DNA from: an uncultured Cellvibrio sp.
Lineage (GTDB): Bacteria; Pseudomonadota; Gammaproteobacteria; Pseudomonadales; Cellvibrionaceae
Assembly: GCA_946481095.1 (NCBI GenBank)
Contig: CAMLML010000043.1
Location: forward strand, 1 to 36,062
DNA: 36,062 nt
Direction of reading: 5' to 3'
The position numbers and the translations under genes were made by a program. Numbering within the stretch: position 1 is the first letter of the stretch; the number at the start of each line of letters is the position of its first letter. The notes under the pieces are model-generated. The model did not search any database. It had not been told where the DNA came from and worked only from the letters and a program-made list of their open reading frames with translations. Of the stretch, positions 18,588 through 27,602 are shown in pieces.

Positions 18588-20930
18588 TTAAAAACTAAAA
18601 TTCACACCCAATCGCGCTGACAAAGGCTGACCCGCATAATAACGCGAACCGGCATTGTTCAAACTCGCGATATATTCTTCGTCAGTTATATTCAACACAT
18701 TCAACTGAACAGTGATGTTTTTGGTAACAGGATAAGATGCAACTGCATCCAACACCCAATAATCACCAAATTCCAAAATTGAACGTGTGGCTTGTGCTTG
18801 CGTGCGCGTTAAACTGGAACTGACCATGCTGTCAACATAACGTGCACCACCGCCAATTACCAAACCATTTTCAAAGGTGTAAGTATTCCAGAGTGTAAAT
18901 GTCACTTCAGGTGACCACTGAATCACACCGCCTTCGGTATTGCTTGCGCCGTTATTCGCAGTAGTGCGATTGCCGCGCGTAATTTCACTATCCATAAACG
19001 CAATGCCCGTACTGATTTGCCAGGCGTTAGTAATCGCACCGACCAATCCCAATTCCAAACCTTCTACTTGTTTTTCGCCAACCGCTAATGATGTGCCATC
19101 AGGATTAGTTGCAATTTCATTTTCGTTAGTGCTTTTGAATAAAGCAGCAGTGAAAAATAATTTGTCATCCATTAAATTCCACTTGGTGCCCAATTCCATA
19201 TTGGTTCCTTTTTGTGGATCAAGATTCGGGTTATTGATATTGCTTCCCGCAGCTTGAGTTGCAGGATCTGTATTCAGTGCAAAGTTGGAACCGCCCGGTG
19301 GCAATTCGGATGTTGCATAAGAAACATAAACAGAACCATCTTCAACCGGCTTGTAAACACCGCCTAATTTCCAACTCAAGAGTTCATCGGTTACTTGCGC
19401 ATCACGCCCCACCAAAGTACCAATTGGCGCACCATTAGTTGCAGCGGCCAGTCGAACAATTTGATTGGTTTCTGTGTGGAAACGATCTGCACGCAAACCA
19501 ACACTCAATTCCCATTGTGGATTAATGGTGATGGTATCCAGAGCGTAAACACCGTAGGTAGTGGTTTCACCATCGGTTTTTCCACCATCGCGAACGACAG
19601 ATTGAAATACATCATTTGAATTTGGGTTATATAAGTTCGCATTCGCTTGCGTAACGCGTGTTGCCGAATTACTCGCAACAAAAGGCAAACCCACAGTGTA
19701 ATTCAGTTGACTCTCGTAAATAAATTCAACACCGGAAGTTAAATCATGTTGCACACCACCTGCTTCAAATGATGCAGTCAAATTGGTTTGATTGGTGAGA
19801 ATTTGGTTGGATTGATCTTTACCTTGACGCGTGCGTGCAACTTGCCAGGTATCAGGATTATTTTGCGTGGCGGCATCAATCACCAATGCATTGACACCCG
19901 TCAGCACTTGTTCTTGTCTGGTGTGACCGTAACGCGATGTATTGCGCAACGTAACGCCTTCGGCAAGATCATGTTCGATACGAACAGTCGTCATATTCGC
20001 ATTCACATCATTGTGATCTGATGTTGAGCCATAAAAATTTTCAGTATCAACAGGTTTTATTTCCGGTCCACCGGTTGGAAAACGTTGTGCATACACACTG
20101 CTGTAATATCCATCCAAACCGGCAGTTGAAATACCACCATCGGGAATGCCGGATTGCTGCATATTCAAATAATTAATGTAGGTGCGCGTTTCTGTTCCCA
20201 ATCCAAATGCGAGTGATGTTGCCACGCCTTGAAAATCACTTTCGACTGTATCGCGACCATCAACACCTGCGTCTTGCTTCATCAAATTCACGCGAATTGC
20301 GGAGCTCTCGCCGAGGCTGCGATTCGCATCGAGTGTTGCGCGTTTGTAATCTCCAGTTCCGCCAATCAAGCTACCGCTGGTAGCATCTTCTTCATTGGCT
20401 AATTTAGTGCTGAGGTTAACGTAACCGGATGCAGCACCGCGACCGTTATCAACCCCGGCGGGGCCTTTGGCAATTTCAACTTGATCCGTATTAAAGGTAT
20501 CGCGGCTAATACTGCCAAGATCACGAATGCCATCAACATAAATACTGCCTTGAGTATCAAAACCGCGCATAAAAATAGAATCGCCCGTAGCGGTGTTGCC
20601 GTTCTCACCCATCAACATAGTAATGCCAGGTGTATTGCGCAGTGCTTCACTCAACGTAGTGGCCGCTTGTTGTTGAAACAATTCTTTTTTCACCACAACA
20701 AGTGTTTGCGGGGTATCAACTAATGGCTGGGTAAATTTGGGCGAGCTGGCTTTTTCGGCTTTATAAACCGGTTCGATTGAGTCAGCTTCAACTTTAACTT
20801 TATCGAGTTTCCCGGTTTCTTCGGCTACAACCCCCGCTGATGCCAACAGCATGGCAGAAGATAGTGCAGTGGCTGTCAGCTGCAATGTGGATCGCTTTTT
20901 GGAAACAATGTGTGATTTTTGTATGGTCAT
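18588..20930 (-). CDS. fiu: TonB-dependent catecholate siderophore receptor, Fiu type
   Basis: A 780-residue outer-membrane receptor. An extended signal peptide (about residues 1-36) is followed by LDKVKVEADSIE, a TonB-box region. The plug domain contains FTQPLVDTPQTLVVVKKELF, LSEALRNTPGITMLMGENGNTATGDSIFMRGFD and VEIAKGPAGVDNGRGAASGYVNLSTK. The 22-strand barrel ends GVNFSF with the terminal Phe recognised by BAM. The family length and plug motifs resemble E. coli Fiu, which takes up monomeric catecholates and linear enterobactin products. Neighbouring piuC strengthens the call. AAGGGC precedes the ATG. A Fur box in the divergent promoter region predicts expression under iron limitation. No siderophore synthesis genes are in the window, so a xenosiderophore is possible. 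Confidence 0.93.
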   Translation of the reverse strand: MTIQKSHIVSKKRSTLQLTATALSSAMLLASAGVVAEETGKLDKVKVEADSIEPVYKAEKASSPKFTQPLVDTPQTLVVVKKELFQQQAATTLSEALRNTPGITMLMGENGNTATGDSIFMRGFDTQGSIYVDGIRDLGSISRDTFNTDQVEIAKGPAGVDNGRGAASGYVNLSTKLANEEDATSGSLIGGTGDYKRATLDANRSLGESSAIRVNLMKQDAGVDGRDTVESDFQGVATSLAFGLGTETRTYINYLNMQQSGIPDGGISTAGLDGYYSSVYAQRFPTGGPEIKPVDTENFYGSTSDHNDVNANMTTVRIEHDLAEGVTLRNTSRYGHTRQEQVLTGVNALVIDAATQNNPDTWQVARTRQGKDQSNQILTNQTNLTASFEAGGVQHDLTSGVEFIYESQLNYTVGLPFVASNSATRVTQANANLYNPNSNDVFQSVVRDGGKTDGETTTYGVYALDTITINPQWELSVGLRADRFHTETNQIVRLAAATNGAPIGTLVGRDAQVTDELLSWKLGGVYKPVEDGSVYVSYATSELPPGGSNFALNTDPATQAAGSNINNPNLDPQKGTNMELGTKWNLMDDKLFFTAALFKSTNENEIATNPDGTSLAVGEKQVEGLELGLVGAITNAWQISTGIAFMDSEITRGNRTTANNGASNTEGGVIQWSPEVTFTLWNTYTFENGLVIGGGARYVDSMVSSSLTRTQAQATRSILEFGDYWVLDAVASYPVTKNITVQLNVLNITDEEYIASLNNAGSRYYAGQPLSARLGVNFSF

Positions 20931-21068
20931 GACGAGCCCTTGTTGTCAGTATTTGTGTAGGATAGAAAATTTGTGCATATGCTATAGAGAAGTATTTTTA
21001 TTTGCAATGCAGATAATAATATTTCTCATTTGCGCAAAAATTATCATAATATGAATTGCAATAACAAG

Positions 21069-21083
21069 TGATAATTATTATCA
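21069..21083. promoter_or_regulatory. Perfect 7-1-7 Fur box between fiu and tonB
   Basis: TGATAATTATTATCA is a perfect 7-1-7 palindrome matching the Fur consensus TGATAATnATTATCA. A weaker overlapping candidate, GATAATAATATTTCTCATT (21012-21030), lies closer to fiu, with TTATCATAAT between them. The site lies 33 bases before the tonB ATG and about 140 bases before the fiu ATG, so Fur could repress both directions. Confidence 0.88.
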
Positions 21084-21115
21084 TTTACGAAAGTTTTATT
21101 GGTACGTCAATCCCC

Positions 21116-21736
21116 ATGAGTTCAAACACCTCGTCCTGGTACTTCCTGTTGTTGATCAGCTTGCTGCATTTTGGCGGGATCGCTTTTATGGTGTTGGCAT
21201 CGCCCCGGTCACAGCCCGATATTATTGAACCCACCATTCAGGGAATTCTGGTTGCTGCACCTAAAAAGGAAGATGTAATACCGCTACCGCCGCCGCCCGA
21301 ACCGCCAAAAGAAAAACCGAAGAAAATAGAGAAGAAACCACTTCCCAAAGCGCCACCTTCAGAGCGTGCGGTTAAAGCACCCGAACCGGAACCCCTACCG
21401 CCAGTAGAAGAAGTTGAGCCAGAACCTGTGGAAGCGGCACCCGAACCTGTGGTTCCCCCCAGTGCGGATGCACAGGAATTGAATAATCCGGCACCGGCTT
21501 ATCCGGCAATATCCAAAAAGTTGAAAGAAGAAGGGACTGTGCTTTTAAAAATTCTGGTCACCAAAAATGGACGTGTGGCAGAAGTTGAAATCCAAACCAG
21601 CAGCGGCTTCAAACGACTTGATGATGCCGCAGTGCGAGCCATTAAACGATGGAGATTTAATCCTGCAACGCAAGCGGGCCAGGCAATAGATTATTGGTAC
21701 GAAATTCCTTTTGAGTTCAGTTTGCGCAAGAAATAA
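21116..21736 (+). CDS. tonB: TonB energy transducer
   Basis: A 206-residue periplasm-spanning protein that passes proton-motive energy from ExbBD to outer-membrane receptors. It has an N-terminal anchor (WYFLLLISLLHFGGIAFMVLA, about 8-28) with a Ser-x2-His pair, S15 and H18, comparable to the S16/H20 pair of E. coli. A long Pro/Glu/Lys linker (about 55-125) follows, then a C-terminal TonB domain YPAISKKLKEEGTVLLKILVTKNGRVAEVEI...LDDAAVRAIKRWRFNPA. An ATG at 21068 would start inside the Fur box and add a non-membrane prefix, so the ATG at 21116 is chosen; its ribosome site is weak. It heads tonB-exbB-exbD. Confidence 0.95.
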   Translation: MSSNTSSWYFLLLISLLHFGGIAFMVLASPRSQPDIIEPTIQGILVAAPKKEDVIPLPPPPEPPKEKPKKIEKKPLPKAPPSERAVKAPEPEPLPPVEEVEPEPVEAAPEPVVPPSADAQELNNPAPAYPAISKKLKEEGTVLLKILVTKNGRVAEVEIQTSSGFKRLDDAAVRAIKRWRFNPATQAGQAIDYWYEIPFEFSLRKK

Positions 21737-21801
21737 TTGTTCGTGATAAAAATTTGTCAGTGACAAATATAAAGTTTAATTTGAAAAACAAAGAGGCTGT
21801 T

Positions 21802-22521
21802 ATGGAATCACCTTACGGTATTGTTTCCGTCTGGACACAAGGCGATATAGTCATCAAAGGTATCGCCATTACTTTATTGATGATGTCGATCATCAGTTGG
21901 TGGGTTATTTTTGTACGCGCATGGAGTCTATTAAAATTGCGTCGTCCGGCAAAAGGCTTGCATGATTTTTGGCACGCACAAAATTTTGCTGATGGTTTGC
22001 GCACACTCGGCGATGATCGCAACAGCCCATTTCGTCATTTAGCTGAAGAAGGTCAGGCTGCTATTGATCATCACACCAATCACAAAGAAGATCTTCACGG
22101 TCACTTGCCTTTAGCGGAATGGCTAACGGCGTGCTTGCGTGGTTCTATAGATGAAAGCGCTGAACGTTTGCAACGCGGACTGGCGATTCTTGCATCAGTC
22201 GGATCAACTGCGCCTTTTGTTGGATTATTCGGAACCGTGTGGGGAATTTATCACGCATTGGTGAGCATCGGCACTGGTGGGCAATACAGTTTGGATAAAG
22301 TGGCAGGCCCTGTTGGTGAGGCACTGATCATGACTGCTTTTGGTTTGGCTGTTGCTATTCCTGCGGTGCTGGGCTACAACGCACTCACACGCGCCAACAA
22401 AGGTGTGCTAAATAAATTGAATCGTTTTGCGCATCAATTGCATGCTTACTTTATTACAGGCAGCCCGATTCAAACACAAAAATTCAGCGTGACAAAATTA
22501 TCGCCACGCAAAGAGGTGTAA
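21802..22521 (+). CDS. exbB: ExbB, motor protein of the TonB complex
   Basis: A 239-residue inner-membrane protein of the MotA/TolQ/ExbB family. The first helix is GIAITLLMMSIISWWVIFVRAW (about 20-41). A large cytoplasmic segment precedes the paired helices LAILASVGSTAPFVGLFGTVWGIYHAL and VGEALIMTAFGLAVAIPAVLGYNAL, which hold the family's TAPFVGLFGTVWGI and GEAL motifs lining the proton path with ExbD. The ATG at 21802 is preferred over 21754 because AGAGG lies just before it and it matches family N-termini. Two bases separate its stop from exbD. Confidence 0.95.
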   Translation: MESPYGIVSVWTQGDIVIKGIAITLLMMSIISWWVIFVRAWSLLKLRRPAKGLHDFWHAQNFADGLRTLGDDRNSPFRHLAEEGQAAIDHHTNHKEDLHGHLPLAEWLTACLRGSIDESAERLQRGLAILASVGSTAPFVGLFGTVWGIYHALVSIGTGGQYSLDKVAGPVGEALIMTAFGLAVAIPAVLGYNALTRANKGVLNKLNRFAHQLHAYFITGSPIQTQKFSVTKLSPRKEV

Positions 22522-22523
22522 TC

Positions 22524-22937
22524 ATGGCATTCGGTGGTGGACTCGACGATGAAAGCGAAGTTATGAATGAAATCAACATGACACCTCTGGTGGATGTGAT
22601 GTTGGTTTTGCTGATTATTTTTATTATTACAGTGCCTGTGTTAACCCATTCAGTAAAAGTCGATTTGCCTCGCGCTGACAATACGCCCAATGAAGTCAAA
22701 CCTGAAACGATTAATCTTGCAGTTAATGCTGAAGGTAAAATTTTCTGGAATGAAACCCAAATTACCAGTGATGAATTGAATTCACGCTTGCTCGCCGAAG
22801 CCAGTAAAAAACCACAACCGGAAGTTCATATTCGCGGCGACAAATCTGTTGACTATGAACACGTGATCAAAGCCATGGCAGCTGTTCAACGCGCAGGGAT
22901 TTTGAAATTGGGATTTGTGACTGAGCCTGGAGAGTGA
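22524..22937 (+). CDS. exbD: ExbD, proton-channel subunit of the TonB complex
   Basis: A 137-residue single-helix protein with a periplasmic domain. The helix PLVDVMLVLLIIFIITVPVL (about 21-40) carries D24, the equivalent of the essential proton-carrying D25 of E. coli ExbD. The following VKVDLPRADN and INLAVNAEGKIFWNETQI segments and the closing VQRAGILKLGFVTEP are typical. GAGGTG precedes the ATG, and it is translationally close to exbB. It converges on the ribbon-helix-helix gene with only five bases between stops and no obvious terminator. Confidence 0.95.
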   Translation: MAFGGGLDDESEVMNEINMTPLVDVMLVLLIIFIITVPVLTHSVKVDLPRADNTPNEVKPETINLAVNAEGKIFWNETQITSDELNSRLLAEASKKPQPEVHIRGDKSVDYEHVIKAMAAVQRAGILKLGFVTEPGE

Positions 22938-22942
22938 ATCAA

Positions 22943-23161
22943 CTATTCATCGTTTTGCTCTTCGTCTGATGATTGTTGCATTTCTACATCGGTGATAACT
23001 TTCTGTATCAATTTGACACGCCCGCTTTTCACCAAGGCCTCACGCAATACGAATTCAATTTGTGCATTCAAGCTCCGCAAATCATCATCAGCCCATCGCT
23101 GCATAGCAGCGATGACCTGTTCATTGATACGAAGTGGGAAAGATTTTTTTGTCACAATCAC
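22943..23161 (-). CDS. Arc-like ribbon-helix-helix DNA-binding protein
   Basis: A 72-residue protein starting MIVTKKSFPLRINEQVIAAMQRWADDDLRSLNAQIEFVLREAL. A basic beta-strand (SFPLRIN) followed by two helices is the Arc/MetJ fold. The acidic tail (DVEMQQSSDEEQNDE) is probably disordered. Small proteins of this type are commonly encoded next to SPFH proteins in xanthomonads and pseudomonads. The start is GTG at 23161, or the second GTG six bases later. It starts eight bases after the SPFH stop, so the two are co-transcribed. Autoregulation through the palindrome upstream of the SPFH gene is inference. It is not an evident toxin-antitoxin pair, because no toxin gene is adjacent. Confidence 0.8.
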   Translation of the reverse strand: MIVTKKSFPLRINEQVIAAMQRWADDDLRSLNAQIEFVLREALVKSGRVKLIQKVITDVEMQQSSDEEQNDE

Positions 23162-23169
23162 CGCCCATA

Positions 23170-24030
23170 TTACGAATAAATTGTGCCAGTGTTGATGACG
23201 GGTTTTACTTGTTGATCACCACACAACACCACCAGCAAATTACTGACCATGGCCGCTTTACGTTCACCATCCAACTCCATGATGCCCTGCTCTTTTAATT
23301 GATCCAACGCATCAGCGACCATACCGACTGCGCCCTGAACGATAATTTTTCGGGCAGACAATACTGCGCTGGCTTGTTGTCGCTGCAACATAGCTTGTGC
23401 AATTTCCGGTGAATATGCCAAGTGACTTAAACGGGCTTCCAATACTTCCACACCGGCTTTTTGCAAACGATCATGTACTTCACTTTTTAATTTCAAGGCA
23501 ATCGCATTTGAATCACTGCGCAAGGACAAGCGCTCATCCTCCACTGCGTGTTCATAGGGATAGCTTGTTGCCAAATTACGCAAGGCTGCTTCACTTTGAA
23601 TGGTGACATAATTTTCATAGTCATCCACTTCAAATACCGCTTCTGCTGTATCAACAACTTTCCATACGATCACGGCTGCAATTTCAATTGGATTTCCGTT
23701 TGCATCATTAACCTTAAGGCGGCTGGACTCAAAATTACGAACACGTAAACTGACCGATTTTTTACTATACAAAGGATTAGCCCAACGTAATCCTGTCTTG
23801 CGATCAGTACCGGCGTATTGACCAAATAATTGCATAACCTTGCCTTGGTTAGGTTGCACCATATAAAAACCAAACCAACAGGCAAAAATCAAAGCCGTAA
23901 GTAGCAGTAAGGGTATTTTGATCATTCCAGGCATAAAAAATACACCCACTGCCGATGCCAATTGCAGAACAAACAAGATGACAATCAATGAATAGCCTGA
24001 CCCGCTGCGTGTCTGAACTTCATGAATCAT
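23170..24030 (-). CDS. SPFH/stomatin-like membrane protein
   Basis: A 286-residue protein with two N-terminal hydrophobic segments (about 13-33 and 38-58) and a band-7/SPFH domain. The domain begins [44 protein letters not shown] and continues with [33 protein letters not shown] coiled-coil stretch follows ([33 protein letters not shown]). Members assemble membrane microdomain cages; the specific client here is unknown. GGAG lies at good spacing before the ATG. The gene leads a two-gene operon with the ribbon-helix-helix protein, and its promoter overlaps an 8-5-8 palindrome. Confidence 0.9.
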   Translation of the reverse strand: MIHEVQTRSGSGYSLIVILFVLQLASAVGVFFMPGMIKIPLLLLTALIFACWFGFYMVQPNQGKVMQLFGQYAGTDRKTGLRWANPLYSKKSVSLRVRNFESSRLKVNDANGNPIEIAAVIVWKVVDTAEAVFEVDDYENYVTIQSEAALRNLATSYPYEHAVEDERLSLRSDSNAIALKLKSEVHDRLQKAGVEVLEARLSHLAYSPEIAQAMLQRQQASAVLSARKIIVQGAVGMVADALDQLKEQGIMELDGERKAAMVSNLLVVLCGDQQVKPVINTGTIYS

Positions 24031-24054
24031 GGTAGGACTCCTTTTTTGTTACTG

Positions 24055-24075
24055 TTGATATCATTTAGATATCAA
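24055..24075. promoter_or_regulatory. Perfect 8-5-8 palindrome over the SPFH promoter
   Basis: The arms TTGATATC (24055-24062) and GATATCAA (24068-24075) are perfect inverted repeats around ATTTA. On the minus strand a TTGTAT -35 candidate lies just upstream, and after 16 bases a TGATAT -10 candidate falls inside the palindrome. A repressor binding here would block the promoter. The binding protein is not identified. Confidence 0.65.
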
Positions 24076-24184
24076 AATAATACAATTTTTTCGGATTGTA
24101 AAGCCTGCAGACAGAAAAATGCTCCCTCTGGCGATCTGGCATGCGTGGTAAACTTCGCGTCCGTCACAAATCCAAAGAAGATTC

Positions 24185-25525
24185 ATGTCCAAAATCCTCA
24201 CCGAATGGAAAACCCTCGCCCATATGGGCGCCCCGATTTTATTTGCACAGCTGGCACAAATGGCGAATGGTGTGATTGATACCGTCATGGCAGGTCATGC
24301 CAGTGCGAAAGACTTGGCTGGCGTTGGAATTGGCACCAGTTTATGGGTGCCGGTTTTATTATTTTTCACAGGAGTATTGGGTGCGCTACAACCCAATATC
24401 TCTGGATTCAAAGGTGCAAAAACTTTTCAAAAAATCATGCCTTGTTTGTGGCAAGGAATTTACATCACACTAATCAGCAGCCTGCTGATGATTTTAATTT
24501 TGGTAGAAATTGATCCTATATTTGTATTGTTAAAACTGGATGCCGAAACACAAACCATTGCGGAAGGATATTTGTCTGCATTTGCATGGGGTGTTCCCGC
24601 CATGTTATTGATGATTGCCTTGCGCGGCCTGACGGACGGCATGGGTCGCACTTCAGTATTTATGACCTTTTCAATTATCACCAGCTTATTAAATTTACCG
24701 CTGAACTACGCATTTATTTACGGATTTGATTCAGGTCTTGTTAGCATCCCCGCATTAGGCGGCATAGGTTGCGGATGGGCAACCAGTTTGGCAAATTGGA
24801 TCGCATTTATTCTTTTATTGTTTTATTTACATTGGAATTCTTTTTTTCGCCAGTTCCATTTATTGCAACAATGGACAGCCCCGCATTGGCAAGAAATCAA
24901 AAATTTATTGCGTCTGGGTTTACCTATAGGCATAGCAATATTTGTTGAAGTCAGCATGTTTTGTATGATCGCCTTGTTTTTGGCACCGCTGGGTGCCACC
25001 ACAGTCGCCGCACATCAAATTGTTCTAAATGCGATTTCACTTTTATTTATGTTGCCGCTGAGCCTGGGCATGGCCTTAACTTTACGCATCAGTTATTTAG
25101 TCGGCGCAGAGCAAAAAGATACAGCCAAAATACTCGCCCGCAGTTCACTGCTACTCGCATTATTAGTTGCTTGTTTTAATGCACCCATTTTATTTTTTGG
25201 CCGCGACATAATCGCCACACTCTACACAAATGATCTCGAAGTACAAAAAATTGCAGCGCATTTAATTGTCTTCGCCGCTATTTTTCAAATAGCCGACGTT
25301 ATTCAAGTCACTATGATTAATGTATTACGCGGATTTAAAGACACCAAAATCCCCATGTTAATCATGATGTTCGCATTCTGGGGAATTTGTTTACCTCTCG
25401 GCTATTCACTCACCTTCACCGATTGGATTATTCCCTCCGCGGGCGCTGCCGGTTTTTGGATTGCATTGATTGCAGGATTAACTTGTGCGGCGTTGCTGCT
25501 TAGTTGGCGGGTGATGCGGAGGTGA
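24185..25525 (+). CDS. MATE-family multidrug efflux transporter
   Basis: A 446-residue inner-membrane protein with twelve hydrophobic segments in two related halves. It starts with a helical LAHMGAPILFAQLAQMANGVIDTVMAGHASAKDLAGVGIG, the MATE/NorM opening. The matching motif in half 2 is LGLPIGIAIFVEVSMFCMIALFLAPLGATTVAAHQIVLN. MATE proteins exchange cationic drugs for Na+ or H+; the coupling ion cannot be read here. The length agrees with the NorM branch. The ATG at 24185 follows AAAGAAG. It stands alone: divergent from the SPFH gene and 86 bases before a peptidase with its own ribosome site. Confidence 0.93.
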   Translation: MSKILTEWKTLAHMGAPILFAQLAQMANGVIDTVMAGHASAKDLAGVGIGTSLWVPVLLFFTGVLGALQPNISGFKGAKTFQKIMPCLWQGIYITLISSLLMILILVEIDPIFVLLKLDAETQTIAEGYLSAFAWGVPAMLLMIALRGLTDGMGRTSVFMTFSIITSLLNLPLNYAFIYGFDSGLVSIPALGGIGCGWATSLANWIAFILLLFYLHWNSFFRQFHLLQQWTAPHWQEIKNLLRLGLPIGIAIFVEVSMFCMIALFLAPLGATTVAAHQIVLNAISLLFMLPLSLGMALTLRISYLVGAEQKDTAKILARSSLLLALLVACFNAPILFFGRDIIATLYTNDLEVQKIAAHLIVFAAIFQIADVIQVTMINVLRGFKDTKIPMLIMMFAFWGICLPLGYSLTFTDWIIPSAGAAGFWIALIAGLTCAALLLSWRVMRR

Positions 25526-25611
25526 GCATACTCGTCTACAATACCTGAGCCGTTCTGACGTGAAGCCGGTAGCCTAATGTAAATAATGACATCACATGGA
25601 GTCTCTCTATC

Positions 25612-27549
25612 ATGCAAAAAACCGTATTTCTTTTTTTGTTGCTTACTTTTAGTTCATTCTGCCTATCAAAACAATTACCTGTAGAATATTTTTCGCAATT
25701 GCCTGACGTATCATTACTGTCACTTTCACCAGATGGAAATAAAATTGTTTCGCTTGTCAGAGTTGATCTTCCTGATAAAAAAGGCATGGCAGTTCAAACC
25801 ATAAATACACAAACTAAAAGTAGCAAAATTCTGTTGTTCCTAGACAGCTCCGAGTATGTTATCTATCGAATGTATTGGAAAGACAATAAAACTATTTTAG
25901 TTCATGGTTTTTCTGCTCAAGAACGAAAAACATGGGGACATGGACAAAAAAGCAAAGACAAGGTTCGAGCTACCCGATTACTTTTTGTTGATAGTGAAAC
26001 GGGAGCCGTTACCAAACCATTTTCAAAGATGTTTCTATCACAATTTGATGTTGCTCCCGTAGAACAGGACGATGTGATTGACACATTACCTGATGACCCC
26101 GATCATATCCTTATGAGGCTTTATTGGGATATTTATAAGGTCAATATCCATAAAGGAACCGTTGACGTTTACTATGATCAGAAAGGAAATTTCGCGCCTG
26201 AAATAACTGATGCTCAACATCGATTACGTGCCGGGTATCATTACACAGTTGACGGAATTATTACTGCAAGATTTTTCGATCTTGATAGCAACCAATGGAA
26301 AGATTTCTCTCAACATAAAGGTGTTTTTTCAGATCAAGAAATTACGATTCTTGGTTTTGGCAGTAACCCCTATGAAATGTACATTTCCAGCTATCACGAA
26401 GATAGACTTGCCATTTTTACTGTAGACTTGAAAGATCCCAAATTAGAAAAGAAGTTATTGCTGTCGGACAATCGCTATGACATTTCTGGATCATTAGTTT
26501 ACGATGAAAAATCCAAACAAGTTATTGGTATCACTGGACTTGAAAATGGCGGAACTTATTTCTTCGATTCTGAATTGGCAACAATCCAATCCAAAATAGA
26601 TAAAACACTTCCTAAAACAAAAAACTATATTTATTCCTTATCCTCGGATAGAAATCGTTTTCTGGTGTATACAACCGGAGCAACTGAATCCGGAACTTAT
26701 TATCTTGGGCAAAGATCCCCATTAAAACTGGAAGCTGTAGCATATCGCTATAAAAATCTTTCACCAGAAGTATTAACAAATGTTACACAAATAGAATACA
26801 AAGCAAGAGATGGGCTTAATATTGAAGCCTACTTAACACTACCGAATGACAAACCTGCTAAAAATTTACCTACCTTGATGTTTCCTCATGGAGGCCCAAT
26901 AGCAAGAGACAATGACGCTTTTGATTATTGGGCACAATTTTTTGCTAATAAAGGTTATGCCGTTTTACAAATGAACTTTCGCGGATCAGCTGGCCAAGGG
27001 TTATCGCATAGAAATGCCGGACTGGGTAAATGGGGAAAGGAAATGCAGGATGACATTGAAGATGGTGCACGATTTTTAATTAACAAAGGGATTGCCGATC
27101 CTAAATCCATTGCTATTGTTGGTGCTAGTTATGGCGGCTACGCCTCTTTAATGGGCGCAGTTAAAACGCCCGATTTTTATCGCTGTGCGATTAGTGTAGC
27201 AGGTGTAAGTGATGTCTATGATTTGGTCTTAAAAAATAGAGTTTTTTGGATGGCATACAATGTAGTCGATGAACAAATTGGGACAGGTGCTGAAAATTTA
27301 AAAAGTATATCCCCCGTCAATCATGCCGAAAAAATTCAAATTCCTGTATTACTTGTCCATGGAGATGAAGACAGGCAAGTTGACATAGATCATAGTATTA
27401 GAATGCACAAGGCTCTTCTAAAAGCAAAAAAACAAGTCGAATTCATTAGTTTGCCAAATGAAGACCACTATTTAATGAACGAAAACAATCGAATAACAAC
27501 ATTCAAAGCGATGGACAAATTTTTGGATAAATGTTTGCCCGTTAAATAA
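25612..27549 (+). CDS. Secreted S9-family (prolyl oligopeptidase-like) serine peptidase
   Basis: A 645-residue protein with the signal peptide MQKTVFLFLLLTFSSFCLS, so it is likely periplasmic. A beta-propeller-like region (about 25-375) starts with LLSLSPDGNKIVSLVRVD. The alpha/beta-hydrolase domain follows (about 390-645), with YKARDGLNIEAYLTLP, FPHGGPIARDNDAFDYWAQFFANKGYAVLQMNFRGS, the nucleophile S506 in GASYGGYAS, D587 in HGDEDRQVD and H619 in NEDHYLM. This gives a complete triad in the dipeptidyl/acylaminoacyl peptidase order. Specificity cannot be given. The gene is visibly more A+T-rich than its neighbours, which may hint at later acquisition. It is followed by a clear intrinsic terminator. 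Confidence 0.92.
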   Translation: MQKTVFLFLLLTFSSFCLSKQLPVEYFSQLPDVSLLSLSPDGNKIVSLVRVDLPDKKGMAVQTINTQTKSSKILLFLDSSEYVIYRMYWKDNKTILVHGFSAQERKTWGHGQKSKDKVRATRLLFVDSETGAVTKPFSKMFLSQFDVAPVEQDDVIDTLPDDPDHILMRLYWDIYKVNIHKGTVDVYYDQKGNFAPEITDAQHRLRAGYHYTVDGIITARFFDLDSNQWKDFSQHKGVFSDQEITILGFGSNPYEMYISSYHEDRLAIFTVDLKDPKLEKKLLLSDNRYDISGSLVYDEKSKQVIGITGLENGGTYFFDSELATIQSKIDKTLPKTKNYIYSLSSDRNRFLVYTTGATESGTYYLGQRSPLKLEAVAYRYKNLSPEVLTNVTQIEYKARDGLNIEAYLTLPNDKPAKNLPTLMFPHGGPIARDNDAFDYWAQFFANKGYAVLQMNFRGSAGQGLSHRNAGLGKWGKEMQDDIEDGARFLINKGIADPKSIAIVGASYGGYASLMGAVKTPDFYRCAISVAGVSDVYDLVLKNRVFWMAYNVVDEQIGTGAENLKSISPVNHAEKIQIPVLLVHGDEDRQVDIDHSIRMHKALLKAKKQVEFISLPNEDHYLMNENNRITTFKAMDKFLDKCLPVK

Positions 27550-27560
27550 CATATCAACTA

Positions 27561-27590
27561 CCAACCCACTCAATAGTGGGTTGGTTTTTT
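27561..27590 (+). terminator. Rho-independent terminator of the S9 peptidase gene
   Basis: A ten-base perfect stem, CCAACCCACT (27561-27570) with AGTGGGTTGG (27575-27584), encloses a four-base loop CAAT and is followed by TTTTTT (27585-27590). It lies 11 bases after the peptidase stop. The minus strand lacks a T-tract, so it serves the plus strand only. Confidence 0.93.
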
Positions 27591-27602
27591 ATGACAGTTG
27601 AA

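Noticed and set aside
22943..24030. Toxin-antitoxin module built on the Arc-like protein
   Set aside because: The adjacent gene is an SPFH membrane protein, not a toxin, and the order and sizes do not fit.
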